Assembly (NCBI GenBank): GCA_016212515.1
Contig: JACRFZ010000056.1
Span: forward strand, 1-52,482
DNA from: Candidatus Melainabacteria bacterium
Lineage (GTDB): Bacteria; Cyanobacteriota; Vampirovibrionia; Obscuribacterales; Obscuribacteraceae
Direction of reading: 5' to 3'
DNA length: 52,482 bases
The first letter of the stretch is position 1; every line of letters starts with the position of its first letter. The position numbers and the translations under genes were made by a program. The notes beneath the pieces are model-generated. The model was given only the letters and a program-made list of their open reading frames with translations. It did not search any database and was not told where the DNA came from. This document shows, in pieces, positions 8,322 through 15,818 of the stretch.

Positions 8322-11300
8322 ATGGCTGCCATTGACTATGCCGAGTTGCATTGTCATTCCGCCTTTTCCTTCCTTGACGGCGCCAGCTTGCCTGAGTCGC
8401 TTATAGTAAGGGCCCGGGAGCTGGGTCTTTATGCCCTGGCTCTTACCGATACCCTTGATCTGGGCGGTATGCCTCGCTTTTCCCAGGCCGGACGGGAAAA
8501 CGGTGTTGACGCCATAGTCGGGGCTGAGCTGGTGCTGGAAGATGATTCCCGCCTGGTTTTGCTTGTTTGCGATCTGACTGGTTATAACAATCTCTCCGCT
8601 TTGATCACCAGGGCTCGTTCGAACTGCGAGCGCGGTTCGCCGCGGGTCAAATACGACGATCTCTTTGAGCGTTCCCAGGGGCTCCTGGCACTTTCCGGTG
8701 ATGAGAACGGGGTTATTCCCCGCGCTCTTTATAGCGGTAACCATGGGCAGGCGCTCAAGAGTTTGAAGAAGTTCCGGGAGGTTTTTGCCGGGCGGTTTTA
8801 TCTGGAGGTGAGTAATCATCATCTGCCCCAGGAAAATCTTGTGGCACGTCGCTTAATTGAAGTTTCGCAGTCTACTGGTGTGCCCTGGGTTGTCACTAAT
8901 GCCGTGCGTTACGGGCGAGCTTCGGAGCGCATTGTGTATGACGTGCTTACTTGTCTCAAGCACCGGGTTACTCTGGCCCAGGCCGGCCGTCGTCTTAAGC
9001 CGAACGGTAGCTGGTATCTCAAGTCGGCTGATGAAATGGTTCGACTTTTTAGCGAGAATTTAACCGGTGTGAAAAACACCGTGTTTGTGGCCGAACAGTG
9101 TCAGTTCCGGCTGGGCTGGCTCGACCCGCCGCTGCCGGCTTTCCGCCTTTCTCGGGAAGCTTATCTTGCTCTTTCTTTGCCGCCTCCTCCGTCTTCACTG
9201 TCGCCTCCGTCTTCATCGCCGTCGTCGTCGTCTTCTTCTTTTTCTTCTTTTTCTTCTTCTTCTTCTTCTCCCTCGTCTTCACCTGCTTCCGCTGGGCAAG
9301 ACATGGTTTTAATTGAGCCGGTTGAGAACTGGCAGGGACATGGACGGGAGCAGGGGCAGGGACGGGAGCAGGGACAGGGACGGGAGCAGGAGCCTGGAAA
9401 GGACCTGGATGCTGGTGCACTGGAGTCGAGTGGCTATAGTTACAGCGAATTGCTTCGCTTTCTGGTCTATCGCGGGGCCCTGGATCGTTACGGCGATCTG
9501 AGCGAGAAGCCAGCCTACCGAAAACAGCTTGAGCACGAGTTGAGCCTCATCAATCGTCTCAAGCTGGCTCCCTATTTTCTCATTATGTGGGATATTGTAC
9601 GTTTCGCGCAGAGCCGCGGTATTGCTGTGCAGGGACGTGGTTCCGCCGCTAATTCGGCCGTCTGTTATTGCCTGAAGATTACGGCGGTAGATCCTATTTC
9701 CATGGATCTTCTCTTTGAGCGCTTTCTTTCAGAGGGTCGCAGCGAACCGCCCGATATCGATCTCGATATTGCGCACCAGGAACGTGAGCATGTTCTGCAA
9801 TATGTTTACCGCAAGTATGGGCGCTTGCATGCCGCCATGGTCTGTGAGGTGATTACTTACAGGGGCCGTTCGGCTGTGAGAGATGCCGCTTCTGTACTGG
9901 GTTTTTCCCTGGAGCAGGCTGACCTCTTAGCCTCTCTGGTCGGACATTGTGAAGCGGCTCAGGCTGCTGCTAAACTAGGCGGGTTTGATAAGTCAGGGGC
10001 GGAGTCTGAAAGTGGTGAGGGTCTGCTTCGACCCTATGGTTTCGACCTGGCAGATAGACGGGTGCAGTTGCTGCTGAGAGTGGTAGCCGGGTTGCATCAG
10101 TTGCCGCGACACCGCTCTATCCATGTGGGTGGTTTTGTTCTTTCTGCTGCCCCCATAGGCGAACTGGTGCCGGTGGAGCCGGCTTCCATGGCTGAGCGTA
10201 CCGTCATTCAGTGGGACAAGGACGACCTCGACATAGTCGGTCTCATTAAAATCGATCTGCTTGGTCTTGGTATGCTGACCATGATTCAGGAAGCACTCAA
10301 GCTTTTGCAAGGGCATCGTCGGATTTCCCTTGATATAGGCAAGCTGGATATGTTCGACGAGAATATTTACCGGATGCTGCAGACCGCTGATACCGTAGGG
10401 GTCTTTCAGGTTGAGTCGCGGGCGCAGATGAACATCTTGCCCAAGCTTAAGCCCACTTGCTTCTATGACATTATAGTTTCTATCGCTATTGTTCGACCCG
10501 GTCCTATTCAGGGCAATATTATTCATCCATATTTGCGCAGAAGGCAGGGCTTGGAGCCGGTGCAGTATCTGCATGCCAGTCTGGAGCCGATTTTGAAGCG
10601 CACCCTGGGGGTGCCGCTTTTTCAGGAGCAGGGTATGAAGCTGGCTGTTACTGCTGCCGGTTTCACCGCTTCTCAGGCTGATGAGCTGAGAAAGGTGATG
10701 AGTCATAAGCGTTCACTTGAGAAGATGTCCAAGCTCTGTCAGGCTCTGGCTGTCGGTATGCAGAAGAACGGCTTTGGACAGGAAGCAATTGAGACTATTA
10801 CCCACCAGCTCCGGGCCTTTGCCAGTTATGGCTTTCCTGAAAGCCATGCGGCCTCTTTCTCCTTGCTTGTTTATGCATCTGCTTATTTGAAGCATTACTA
10901 CCCGGCGGAATTTTATTGTGCCATGCTCAATGCACAACCTATGGGTTTTTACAGCCCGGCGTCTTTGCTTCGAGATGCCATGCGCCATGGTGTTACGGTC
11001 CGACCGGTGGATATGGCTTTTAGTGCCTGGAATTGTACTCTTGAGGTTGAGGAGGGCGGTACGAACGAAAAGTATGCCTTGCGTCTTGGTATCAGATTTG
11101 TCGAGGGACTGGGTTCCCATGCCGGTACTTTAATTGGTGCAGCGCTTGAACAGGGTTCCTTTCGCAGTCTTGCCGATGTGGTGGAACGAAGCGGTCTTGG
11201 TGCTTCCGAGCTGAAACTTCTGGCTAATGCCGGTGCTTTCGAGAGTTTCGTGAAGGGGCGAAGAAAAGCTCTCTGGCAAGTGCTTTCGCTTCTCAAGCCG

Positions 11301-12026
11301 CGCCGACCTACGCCTTTACTTGATTATCTGGTCAGTGAGGATAATTGTTTGCCGTGCAGTAGCAGCAGTAATAGCAGCAATAGCAGTAGCAGTAGCAGCA
11401 GTAATAGCCGCAGTAATAGCAGTAGCAATAGCAGTAATAGCAATAGCAGTAATAGCAATAGCAGTAATAGCAGTAGCAGCCTTGGCGTTGGCTGTGAGTT
11501 TGATTTGGATCCGGATGCTAGTTTTGCTCTTCCTGTCATGAGTGAAGTAGAGGAGGTGATGGCTGATTTTGCCACCATGCAGCTCAGTACGGGACCTCAC
11601 CCCATGAGCTTCTACAGGCAATGGGCGGCGGAGCGGCAAATTTATTCTTGTGGCGGGTTGCGCACCGGTATGGATGGTGATGATGTGGAAGTTGCCGGCG
11701 GTGTGATTTGTCGTCAGCGCCCCGAGACCGCCAAAGGTTTTGTTTTCCTCACGCTGGAGGATGAAACCGGCATGGCCAACGTGGTGGTCAATCCTCGAGT
11801 TTATGAGGTGTATCGGGCCGTCATACTCTCCACTAAATATTTGCGTGTATTTGGTCGCCTCCAACTGGAGCAGGGCGTAGTCAATGTTATTGCCAGGCAT
11901 TTTGAATATTTGCCGGGCATCGACAATCAGGGTCGAATAAAGGAGGCTAAGAAAAAAGGCGCCCATGCGACCAGGGATGAGAATGCACAGGCAGCACTGA
12001 TTTTGCCTTCTCGCAATTTCCACTGA
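8322..12026 (+). CDS. dnaE2: DnaE2 error-prone DNA polymerase with Ser-rich insertions
   Basis: This C-family polymerase carries a PHP domain (YAELHCHSAFSFLDG, H10 and H12), the GRGSAANSAVCYCL motif, the catalytic PPDIDLDI motif around residue 477, the KIDLLGLGML motif, the fingers, and a C-terminal OB-fold segment. It is the catalytic part of the ImuA-ImuB-DnaE2 mutasome. At 1,234 residues it is well above the usual 1,050-1,100. The excess lies in two low-complexity inserts: Pro/Ser plus GREQGQ repeats (about residues 285-365, after PHP) and a Ser/Asn tract (about 1012-1055, before the OB fold). I start at ATG 8322, which fits the family; GGAGG lies 15 nt upstream. A TTG-initiated frame from 8274 would add 16 unrelated residues. 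Confidence 0.92.
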   Translation: MAAIDYAELHCHSAFSFLDGASLPESLIVRARELGLYALALTDTLDLGGMPRFSQAGRENGVDAIVGAELVLEDDSRLVLLVCDLTGYNNLSALITRARSNCERGSPRVKYDDLFERSQGLLALSGDENGVIPRALYSGNHGQALKSLKKFREVFAGRFYLEVSNHHLPQENLVARRLIEVSQSTGVPWVVTNAVRYGRASERIVYDVLTCLKHRVTLAQAGRRLKPNGSWYLKSADEMVRLFSENLTGVKNTVFVAEQCQFRLGWLDPPLPAFRLSREAYLALSLPPPPSSLSPPSSSPSSSSSSFSSFSSSSSSPSSSPASAGQDMVLIEPVENWQGHGREQGQGREQGQGREQEPGKDLDAGALESSGYSYSELLRFLVYRGALDRYGDLSEKPAYRKQLEHELSLINRLKLAPYFLIMWDIVRFAQSRGIAVQGRGSAANSAVCYCLKITAVDPISMDLLFERFLSEGRSEPPDIDLDIAHQEREHVLQYVYRKYGRLHAAMVCEVITYRGRSAVRDAASVLGFSLEQADLLASLVGHCEAAQAAAKLGGFDKSGAESESGEGLLRPYGFDLADRRVQLLLRVVAGLHQLPRHRSIHVGGFVLSAAPIGELVPVEPASMAERTVIQWDKDDLDIVGLIKIDLLGLGMLTMIQEALKLLQGHRRISLDIGKLDMFDENIYRMLQTADTVGVFQVESRAQMNILPKLKPTCFYDIIVSIAIVRPGPIQGNIIHPYLRRRQGLEPVQYLHASLEPILKRTLGVPLFQEQGMKLAVTAAGFTASQADELRKVMSHKRSLEKMSKLCQALAVGMQKNGFGQEAIETITHQLRAFASYGFPESHAASFSLLVYASAYLKHYYPAEFYCAMLNAQPMGFYSPASLLRDAMRHGVTVRPVDMAFSAWNCTLEVEEGGTNEKYALRLGIRFVEGLGSHAGTLIGAALEQGSFRSLADVVERSGLGASELKLLANAGAFESFVKGRRKALWQVLSLLKPRRPTPLLDYLVSEDNCLPCSSSSNSSNSSSSSSSNSRSNSSSNSSNSNSSNSNSSNSSSSLGVGCEFDLDPDASFALPVMSEVEEVMADFATMQLSTGPHPMSFYRQWAAERQIYSCGGLRTGMDGDDVEVAGGVICRQRPETAKGFVFLTLEDETGMANVVVNPRVYEVYRAVILSTKYLRVFGRLQLEQGVVNVIARHFEYLPGIDNQGRIKEAKKKGAHATRDENAQAALILPSRNFH
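9231..9260 (+). repeat. Perfect 30-nt polypyrimidine mirror repeat in dnaE2
   Basis: Bases 9231-9274 are an uninterrupted 44-nt run of T and C on the + strand. The first 30 bases (9231-9260) read the same forward and backward on the same strand, a perfect mirror repeat of TCT/TTC units. Such homopurine-homopyrimidine mirrors can form intramolecular triplex (H-DNA). In frame it encodes Ser/Phe (SSSSFSSFSSSSS). Confidence 0.85.
9342..9390 (+). repeat. 18-bp tandem repeat in dnaE2 (GREQGQ units)
   Basis: Units start at 9342, 9360 and 9378 with an exact 18-bp period, the last one partial. Each begins GGACGGGAGCAGG. The period is a multiple of three, so changes in copy number keep the frame. The encoded tract is GREQGQ-GREQGQ-GREQ. 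Confidence 0.85.
11353..11480 (+). repeat. AGC/AGT/AAT trinucleotide tract in dnaE2
   Basis: About 125 bp consist almost only of AGC, AGT, AAT and AAC codons, with 9-bp AGCAGTAAT-type sub-repeats. They encode a Ser/Asn linker of about 42 residues between the polymerase core and the OB-fold segment. Third-position A/T use here differs from the rest of the gene, as expected for slippage-driven expansion. Confidence 0.85.
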
Positions 12027-12081
12027 GTGCCTTGCCTGTGTTCCTTTGGTGGCAGTCAGTCGATGAATCAGCGTGCCAATC

Positions 12082-12184
12082 TGTTCGGTAATAAGTCACT
12101 AAGACCTCCTGTCTCTTTGGCAACAAATCACTCAGGCTGCCTGACTGTTCGGCAATAATTCATTCGGGCTGCCTGTCTGTTCGG
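12082..12184 (+). repeat. 32-bp imperfect tandem repeat downstream of dnaE2
   Basis: The gap 12027-12543 has no gene. It opens with three imperfect copies of a 32-bp unit starting at 12082, 12114 and 12146, plus a fourth truncated one at 12178. Each begins TGTTCGG or a variant and ends in CTGCCTG or similar. The exact 32-bp spacing supports a tandem array rather than chance. Confidence 0.75.
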
Positions 12185-12244
12185 CACAGTTTTTACTTGG
12201 GCACAAAACTCATGTAACGGAAGAAATTAAATCTGATTGACGGC

Positions 12245-12271
12245 TGAAAGCCTTATTCAGCAAGGCTTTCA
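12245..12271. terminator. Hairpin between dnaE2 and xpt, possible terminator
   Basis: TGAAAGCCTT (12245-12254), a 7-nt loop and AAGGCTTTCA (12262-12271) make a perfect 10-bp stem. Only TTTG follows on the + strand and no T-run follows on the - strand, so it is at best a weak terminator. It lies between convergent dnaE2 and xpt and could serve both. Confidence 0.45.
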
Positions 12272-12421
12272 TTTGCAAAAAAGTCCCGAAACCGTGATGT
12301 AATATTTTGCAATATCACTATTGTTACATTGGTACGTGTTTTTCTGAGAGACCCCCGGTCTCCCATGCAAGATGAATTTGAAATTGCGCCTTGCCATTTG
12401 AGCCGGCACTTTTGCGTTTGC

Positions 12422-12540
12422 CGCAGTCGCTTCCGTCGTACTTGGTTCCGTCGAACTTGCTTCCGTCGTACTTGGTTCCGTCGCAGTCGCTTCCGTCGTA
12501 TTTTGCTGTCGCCGCTGCTGTCGCTGCTGTCGCTTCCGTC
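12422..12540. repeat. 15-bp and 9-bp minisatellite beside xpt
   Basis: Five units of TTCCGTCG plus seven variable bases start at 12431, 12446, 12461, 12476 and 12491, an exact 15-bp period. Then come GCTGTCGCC/GCTGCTGTC 9-bp units (12505-12531) and a last TTCCGTCG. The array abuts the xpt stop codon at 12544-12546. Confidence 0.8.
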
Positions 12541-12543
12541 GTT

Positions 12544-13125
12544 TTAATCTACGAAGTTGACCCGGTCTCCATCAAAATTCTTGATAGCCACCAGAGATTC
12601 TACGGGAATGTCTTTCACTCCCAGTTCTACAAGGGCTTGCCGGCCGCCTTCAAAGGCCTTTTCAATGACGGCACCGATTCCAACTAGCGTAGCGCCGCTT
12701 GCCTGCACCAGTTTGACCAGGGCTTTGATGGTCTTGGCTGAGGCCAGAAAATCATCCAGAATCAAGACTCGATCAGAACTTGAGAGATACTCAGGCGAGA
12801 CTATCAGTTCTACCATTTTGCCATGGGTATGAGATTGAGCGGCTTCCTTGTATGGGTTGTCGGCCATGGTCACCGGCTTATTCTTGCGGGCGAAAACCAG
12901 AGGAACATCAAGGGTGAGGGCAGCCGAAAGGGCCGGTGCTATACCTGAAGTTTCGGCCGTGAGTATGCGGGTAGTGCCAAGACCTTTGAAGCGATTGGCA
13001 AATTCTTCGCCGACTTCCTTCATGAGGTGTGCGTCGATCTGATGATTCATGAAAGAATCGACTTTCAGTATGCCCTTACCCAGATACTTCCCTTCGCTGA
13101 GAATTTTATCTTTCAGTCTTTGCAC
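12544..13125 (-). CDS. xpt: Xanthine phosphoribosyltransferase
   Basis: Xpt converts xanthine and PRPP to XMP in purine salvage (cytosol). The 193-residue length, the start MQRLKDKIL, the segment LKVDSFMNHQID and the PRPP loop VLILDDFLASAKT (residues 120-132) match the Bacillus-type enzyme along its whole length. The start is GTG at 13123-13125 with AAGGAG 6 nt upstream. It overlaps the 3' end of the rhomboid-TPR gene by 20 bp, so both are one transcription unit. No purine riboswitch is visible before it. The frame stays open for about 96 codons after the TAA because of the adjacent minisatellite. Confidence 0.9.
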   Translation of the reverse strand: MQRLKDKILSEGKYLGKGILKVDSFMNHQIDAHLMKEVGEEFANRFKGLGTTRILTAETSGIAPALSAALTLDVPLVFARKNKPVTMADNPYKEAAQSHTHGKMVELIVSPEYLSSSDRVLILDDFLASAKTIKALVKLVQASGATLVGIGAVIEKAFEGGRQALVELGVKDIPVESLVAIKNFDGDRVNFVD

Positions 13126-14584
13126 TTTTTTCTCCTTCTGTATTTTCTTCTGTAAGGCGTGTGTTCAGCAGTCCTTTTAACCCCAGTTCTTGTCTGCAAA
13201 AGTTCAATTCAAACTGATCAGGCTGATAGTTCAGCTTGTTTGCCAGGGCAAGTTTCTTTTCTCCTTCTTTGCGGTTACCTTTTACAAGATCAATTATGGC
13301 TAGATGAAAATTGGCAGCGGCCCGGCAATCATCTTGCTTCAAACATTCCATTAGGTCTTTGGTGGCGGTTTCATAGTCGCCTTTCATGATGTTTATGGTG
13401 GCTCTGGTATCATAGGCGGTGAAAAGGTGAGGCGAGAGTTTGATTGCCTTTTCGGCATCGGCCATGGCCAGGTTGAGATTGTCACCTTCCTTATACGCGG
13501 GCAACCGCATCCAGGCTCGATTGTTGTAGAGCATTGCCTGACCGCTATCAAGCTTGATGGCCTGGTCTAAGTCTGCCACCGAGTTCTCCCACTGATTCAA
13601 GTTGTGATAAACGATAGCCCGTCTAGCCAGGGCGCCTTTATTCGTTTTGTCTCTCTGCAAAATCTGATTGAGATCCCGGAGCGCTGCTTGAAAGAGATCA
13701 AGTTCCAAAAGGGCTTCAGATCTAGCCAGAAGAGTATTCGTATCGTCAGGTAAGATCTTCAGTGCTTCGTTCAACTTGTCTATGCCGTGCAGATACTTTT
13801 TCTCTTTTACCAGTCGCTTTCCCTCGCTGCGCAGTAGATAATTGTCTACCTTGGGATTGTTTTCCATGCGCCTGGTATCGATTTCCGCCATCACCGGTGC
13901 AATAGAAGCGAGAGCCAGGGCTGCGGCCAGGTTAAAGCGGAAGCTAAGACCCTGGCTGCGATGCTTGATGGTGAGAATCAGCGCAGCCAGGGCTCCGCTG
14001 AGGAAACCGCCTATGTGAGCGGAATTGTCCATAAAGTCGCTAGTGAAGCCCAGTAAGAAACTATAGAGCAGGAAGACCAGGAGCATGATCAACTCTGGTT
14101 TTCTAAGCCTCTGCCCGGCTACGGCTTTTTCTCTTTTGAGCCAGGAAACTACTATAAAAGCAGCTACGATGCCATAGATTGAGGCGGAGGCTCCCACGGA
14201 GTTGCCGGTGGGATTGAAGAGAATGCTCGTCAATCCTCCAATTACACCGCTCAAGAAGTAGATAAATATGAATCTTGTGCGCCCAAGGGCTGCCAGGGCA
14301 AGCGGTCCGAACTCGATGAGGGCATAGAAATTCACCGCCATATGCACAATGCTGGAGTGCAAAAGTCCGTAGCTAAATAGTCGCCAGTATTCTCTTTCCA
14401 GCAGCGTGTTTGGTCCGAAATTGGAGCCCCACTTGATGAGCAAGTCTCCATCCACACCCTTGAAGAACTGCCAGCCTGAGAAAGAGAGTTCAAGGGCGTA
14501 AAAGAACACCAGAATAAAAGCCATGGTTGCCGGGAGCCCCTTTAGCTTATTAATTCCGCTTACCTGACTCTTTTGCTCTGCCAT
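13106..14584 (-). CDS. Rhomboid intramembrane protease with TPR tail
   Basis: Residues 20-230 form a rhomboid domain: the H81-x3-N85 motif in loop/TM2, catalytic Ser133 in the GASA motif and catalytic His190 in DNSAHIGGFLSG. At least six membrane helices are visible. Residues about 250-440 are tetratricopeptide repeats ending in a short Lys/Glu-rich tail. Rhomboids cut membrane proteins within the bilayer; the TPR part may recruit substrates. The start is ATG with GAGGGAAG about 6 nt upstream. The stop overlaps the start of xpt. The link to purine salvage is probably only transcriptional. Confidence 0.88.
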   Translation of the reverse strand: MAEQKSQVSGINKLKGLPATMAFILVFFYALELSFSGWQFFKGVDGDLLIKWGSNFGPNTLLEREYWRLFSYGLLHSSIVHMAVNFYALIEFGPLALAALGRTRFIFIYFLSGVIGGLTSILFNPTGNSVGASASIYGIVAAFIVVSWLKREKAVAGQRLRKPELIMLLVFLLYSFLLGFTSDFMDNSAHIGGFLSGALAALILTIKHRSQGLSFRFNLAAALALASIAPVMAEIDTRRMENNPKVDNYLLRSEGKRLVKEKKYLHGIDKLNEALKILPDDTNTLLARSEALLELDLFQAALRDLNQILQRDKTNKGALARRAIVYHNLNQWENSVADLDQAIKLDSGQAMLYNNRAWMRLPAYKEGDNLNLAMADAEKAIKLSPHLFTAYDTRATINIMKGDYETATKDLMECLKQDDCRAAANFHLAIIDLVKGNRKEGEKKLALANKLNYQPDQFELNFCRQELGLKGLLNTRLTEENTEGEKSAKTER

Positions 14585-14725
14585 TAACTGCTTCCCTCAG
14601 CTAGATAATACATGCGCTTCGGCAATTTAGCAGTTGCTCACCTTCGCAATATCCCCATTGCAGACGAAGAGGCTGTAGAATTCTTAGCATTGTCTAGGAA
14701 ATGGATCTAGTTAAGGGAAGTCAAT

Positions 14726-15157
14726 ATGAATATCCTGGTTGCCCTTGATGGCTCGGAGAGCTCCCAGCGGGCTATTGAATTTATCCAGCAGAGACCCTGG
14801 CTTGATTTAGACCATTTTCTGATCATCAGTGTTGTCGAACCGGACAAGGCAGATGTGAGTATGGCCTCGGCTCTTACCAAGACTTCCGAGGCATTCTTTG
14901 GTGAATGCGAGAAAGTATTGAGTCGTGCTCGCGATTCAGTCAAAGAGAAGCTGCCAAGAAATAAAATAGAAACCAGAATTCTCACTGGACCTGTCAAGGA
15001 TACGATTATTGATTGCGCCAGAGAATTTAACGCTGATCTGATTGTAATGGGGTCGCAGGGGCGTAAAGGTATCAATCGCTTGATCATTGGAAGCGTTGCT
15101 GAAGCGGTTTTGCGCGGGGCACCATGTTCGGTGCAAATCATCAGGAAAAAAGGTTAG
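14726..15157 (+). CDS. Universal stress protein (UspA family)
   Basis: This single-domain Usp (143 residues) starts MNILVALDGS and ends with the ATP-binding signature GSQGRKGINR...GSVAEAVLRG. It is therefore probably of the ATP-binding type. AAGGGA lies just upstream of the ATG. A second usp follows 30 bp later; the two products are clearly paralogues (both have LDGSE.S near the N-terminus, RPW near residue 24, and GS.GR.G..RL). Confidence 0.9.
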   Translation: MNILVALDGSESSQRAIEFIQQRPWLDLDHFLIISVVEPDKADVSMASALTKTSEAFFGECEKVLSRARDSVKEKLPRNKIETRILTGPVKDTIIDCAREFNADLIVMGSQGRKGINRLIIGSVAEAVLRGAPCSVQIIRKKG

Positions 15158-15187
15158 TCAGAATTCAGTCAAAACAGGGATAAGACA

Positions 15188-15628
15188 ATGCGAGTAATGA
15201 TTGCTCTGGATGGTTCGGAGTGTTCCAAATATGCCCTCGACCATGTGGTGAAGCGCCCCTGGCGTGTAGATGATTTGTTCTTGATTGCGCATGTGGTGGA
15301 ACCCATTCCGGTGGATATAGGCATAGCTTATGTTCCCAATGCCTACAGCCAGACCGATGGCGCTGCTGCCGACGCCGCCTATGCTCTCATGGAAGTAGCC
15401 AAGAAAGAGTTGCATGAAGCCTTGCCCTCTCACAGCGTAGAGACGAAAGTGGCCTTCGGCATGGTCAAATCGGAACTCTTAGACCTGGCTAAGAGCTGGA
15501 AAGCAGATCTGATTGTCATGGGCTCCCACGGCCGTACCGGCTTTAATCGGCTCTTGCTGGGCTCTGTGGCTGAGGAAGTGCTGAGAGGCGCACACTGCTC
15601 AGTAGAAATAGTCAAACAGCACAAGTAA
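15188..15628 (+). CDS. Universal stress protein (UspA family), second copy
   Basis: The 146-residue Usp paralogue has MRVMIALDGSECSKYA at the N-terminus and the nucleotide-binding motif GSHGRTGFNR...GSVAEEVLRGAHCSV at the C-terminus. AGGGATA precedes the ATG. It is in tandem with the previous usp and probably arose by duplication. The pair ends at the strong terminator 15714-15750. A 23-bp piece of its 3' end is duplicated just after the stop codon. Confidence 0.9.
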   Translation: MRVMIALDGSECSKYALDHVVKRPWRVDDLFLIAHVVEPIPVDIGIAYVPNAYSQTDGAAADAAYALMEVAKKELHEALPSHSVETKVAFGMVKSELLDLAKSWKADLIVMGSHGRTGFNRLLLGSVAEEVLRGAHCSVEIVKQHK

Positions 15629-15677
15629 TTGCCACAAGTAATTGCTAATTGGATAGTGGAAATAGTCAAACCGCACA
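15601..15677 (+). repeat. Duplicated 3' tail of the second usp
   Basis: Bases 15601-15623 (the last codons, AGTAGAAATAGTC...) recur with a few mismatches at 15655-15677. Between them a 13-bp unit, CACAAGTAATTG plus one base, is present twice around the stop codon. This is a local tandem duplication with divergence. Confidence 0.7.
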
Positions 15678-15713
15678 TGCAGTTTCAAACTAGTCCAGGT
15701 GCAAGGGATACGA

Positions 15714-15750
15714 AAAGAGAGCCGTTACCCCAAGGGTAACGGCTCTCTTT
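15714..15750. terminator. Strong bidirectional intrinsic terminator
   Basis: A perfect 17-bp stem (AAAGAGAGCCGTTACCC and its complement) with a 3-nt CAA loop lies between the usp pair and the convergent HxlR gene. A-rich and T-rich ends flank both sides, so it can stop transcription in both directions. Confidence 0.9.
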
Positions 15751-15818
15751 ATCAGCGGAAAATTTGACTTCAAGTTCGAGCGATTCGGTTGAACTTGAGC
15801 AGAGTGGGACGACGCCGA

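Noticed and set aside
9049..9420. Minus-strand frame with a poly-Lys run opposite dnaE2
   Set aside because: It is the antisense of the Ser/Phe (TTC/TCT) tract and has no ribosome site or conserved motif; dnaE2 fully explains it.
9181..11480. Simple repeats considered as a CRISPR array
   Set aside because: The units are 3-18 bp, in frame and without unique spacers.
11316..12023. Minus-strand frame with long Ala/Thr repeats opposite the dnaE2 C-terminus
   Set aside because: Its repeats are the reverse reading of the Ser/Asn tract, and the OB-fold region on the + strand is coding.
12082..12184. 32-bp repeats considered as CRISPR repeats
   Set aside because: The copies are adjacent with no spacers between them and no cas genes are nearby.
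12391..12687. Plus-strand frame with LPSYLVPS repeats overlapping xpt
   Set aside because: It comes from the stop-free 15-bp minisatellite and runs antisense into conserved xpt; no Shine-Dalgarno.
12544..14700. Purine riboswitch searched upstream of xpt
   Set aside because: xpt starts inside the rhomboid gene, and no purine aptamer-like stems were seen before the operon.
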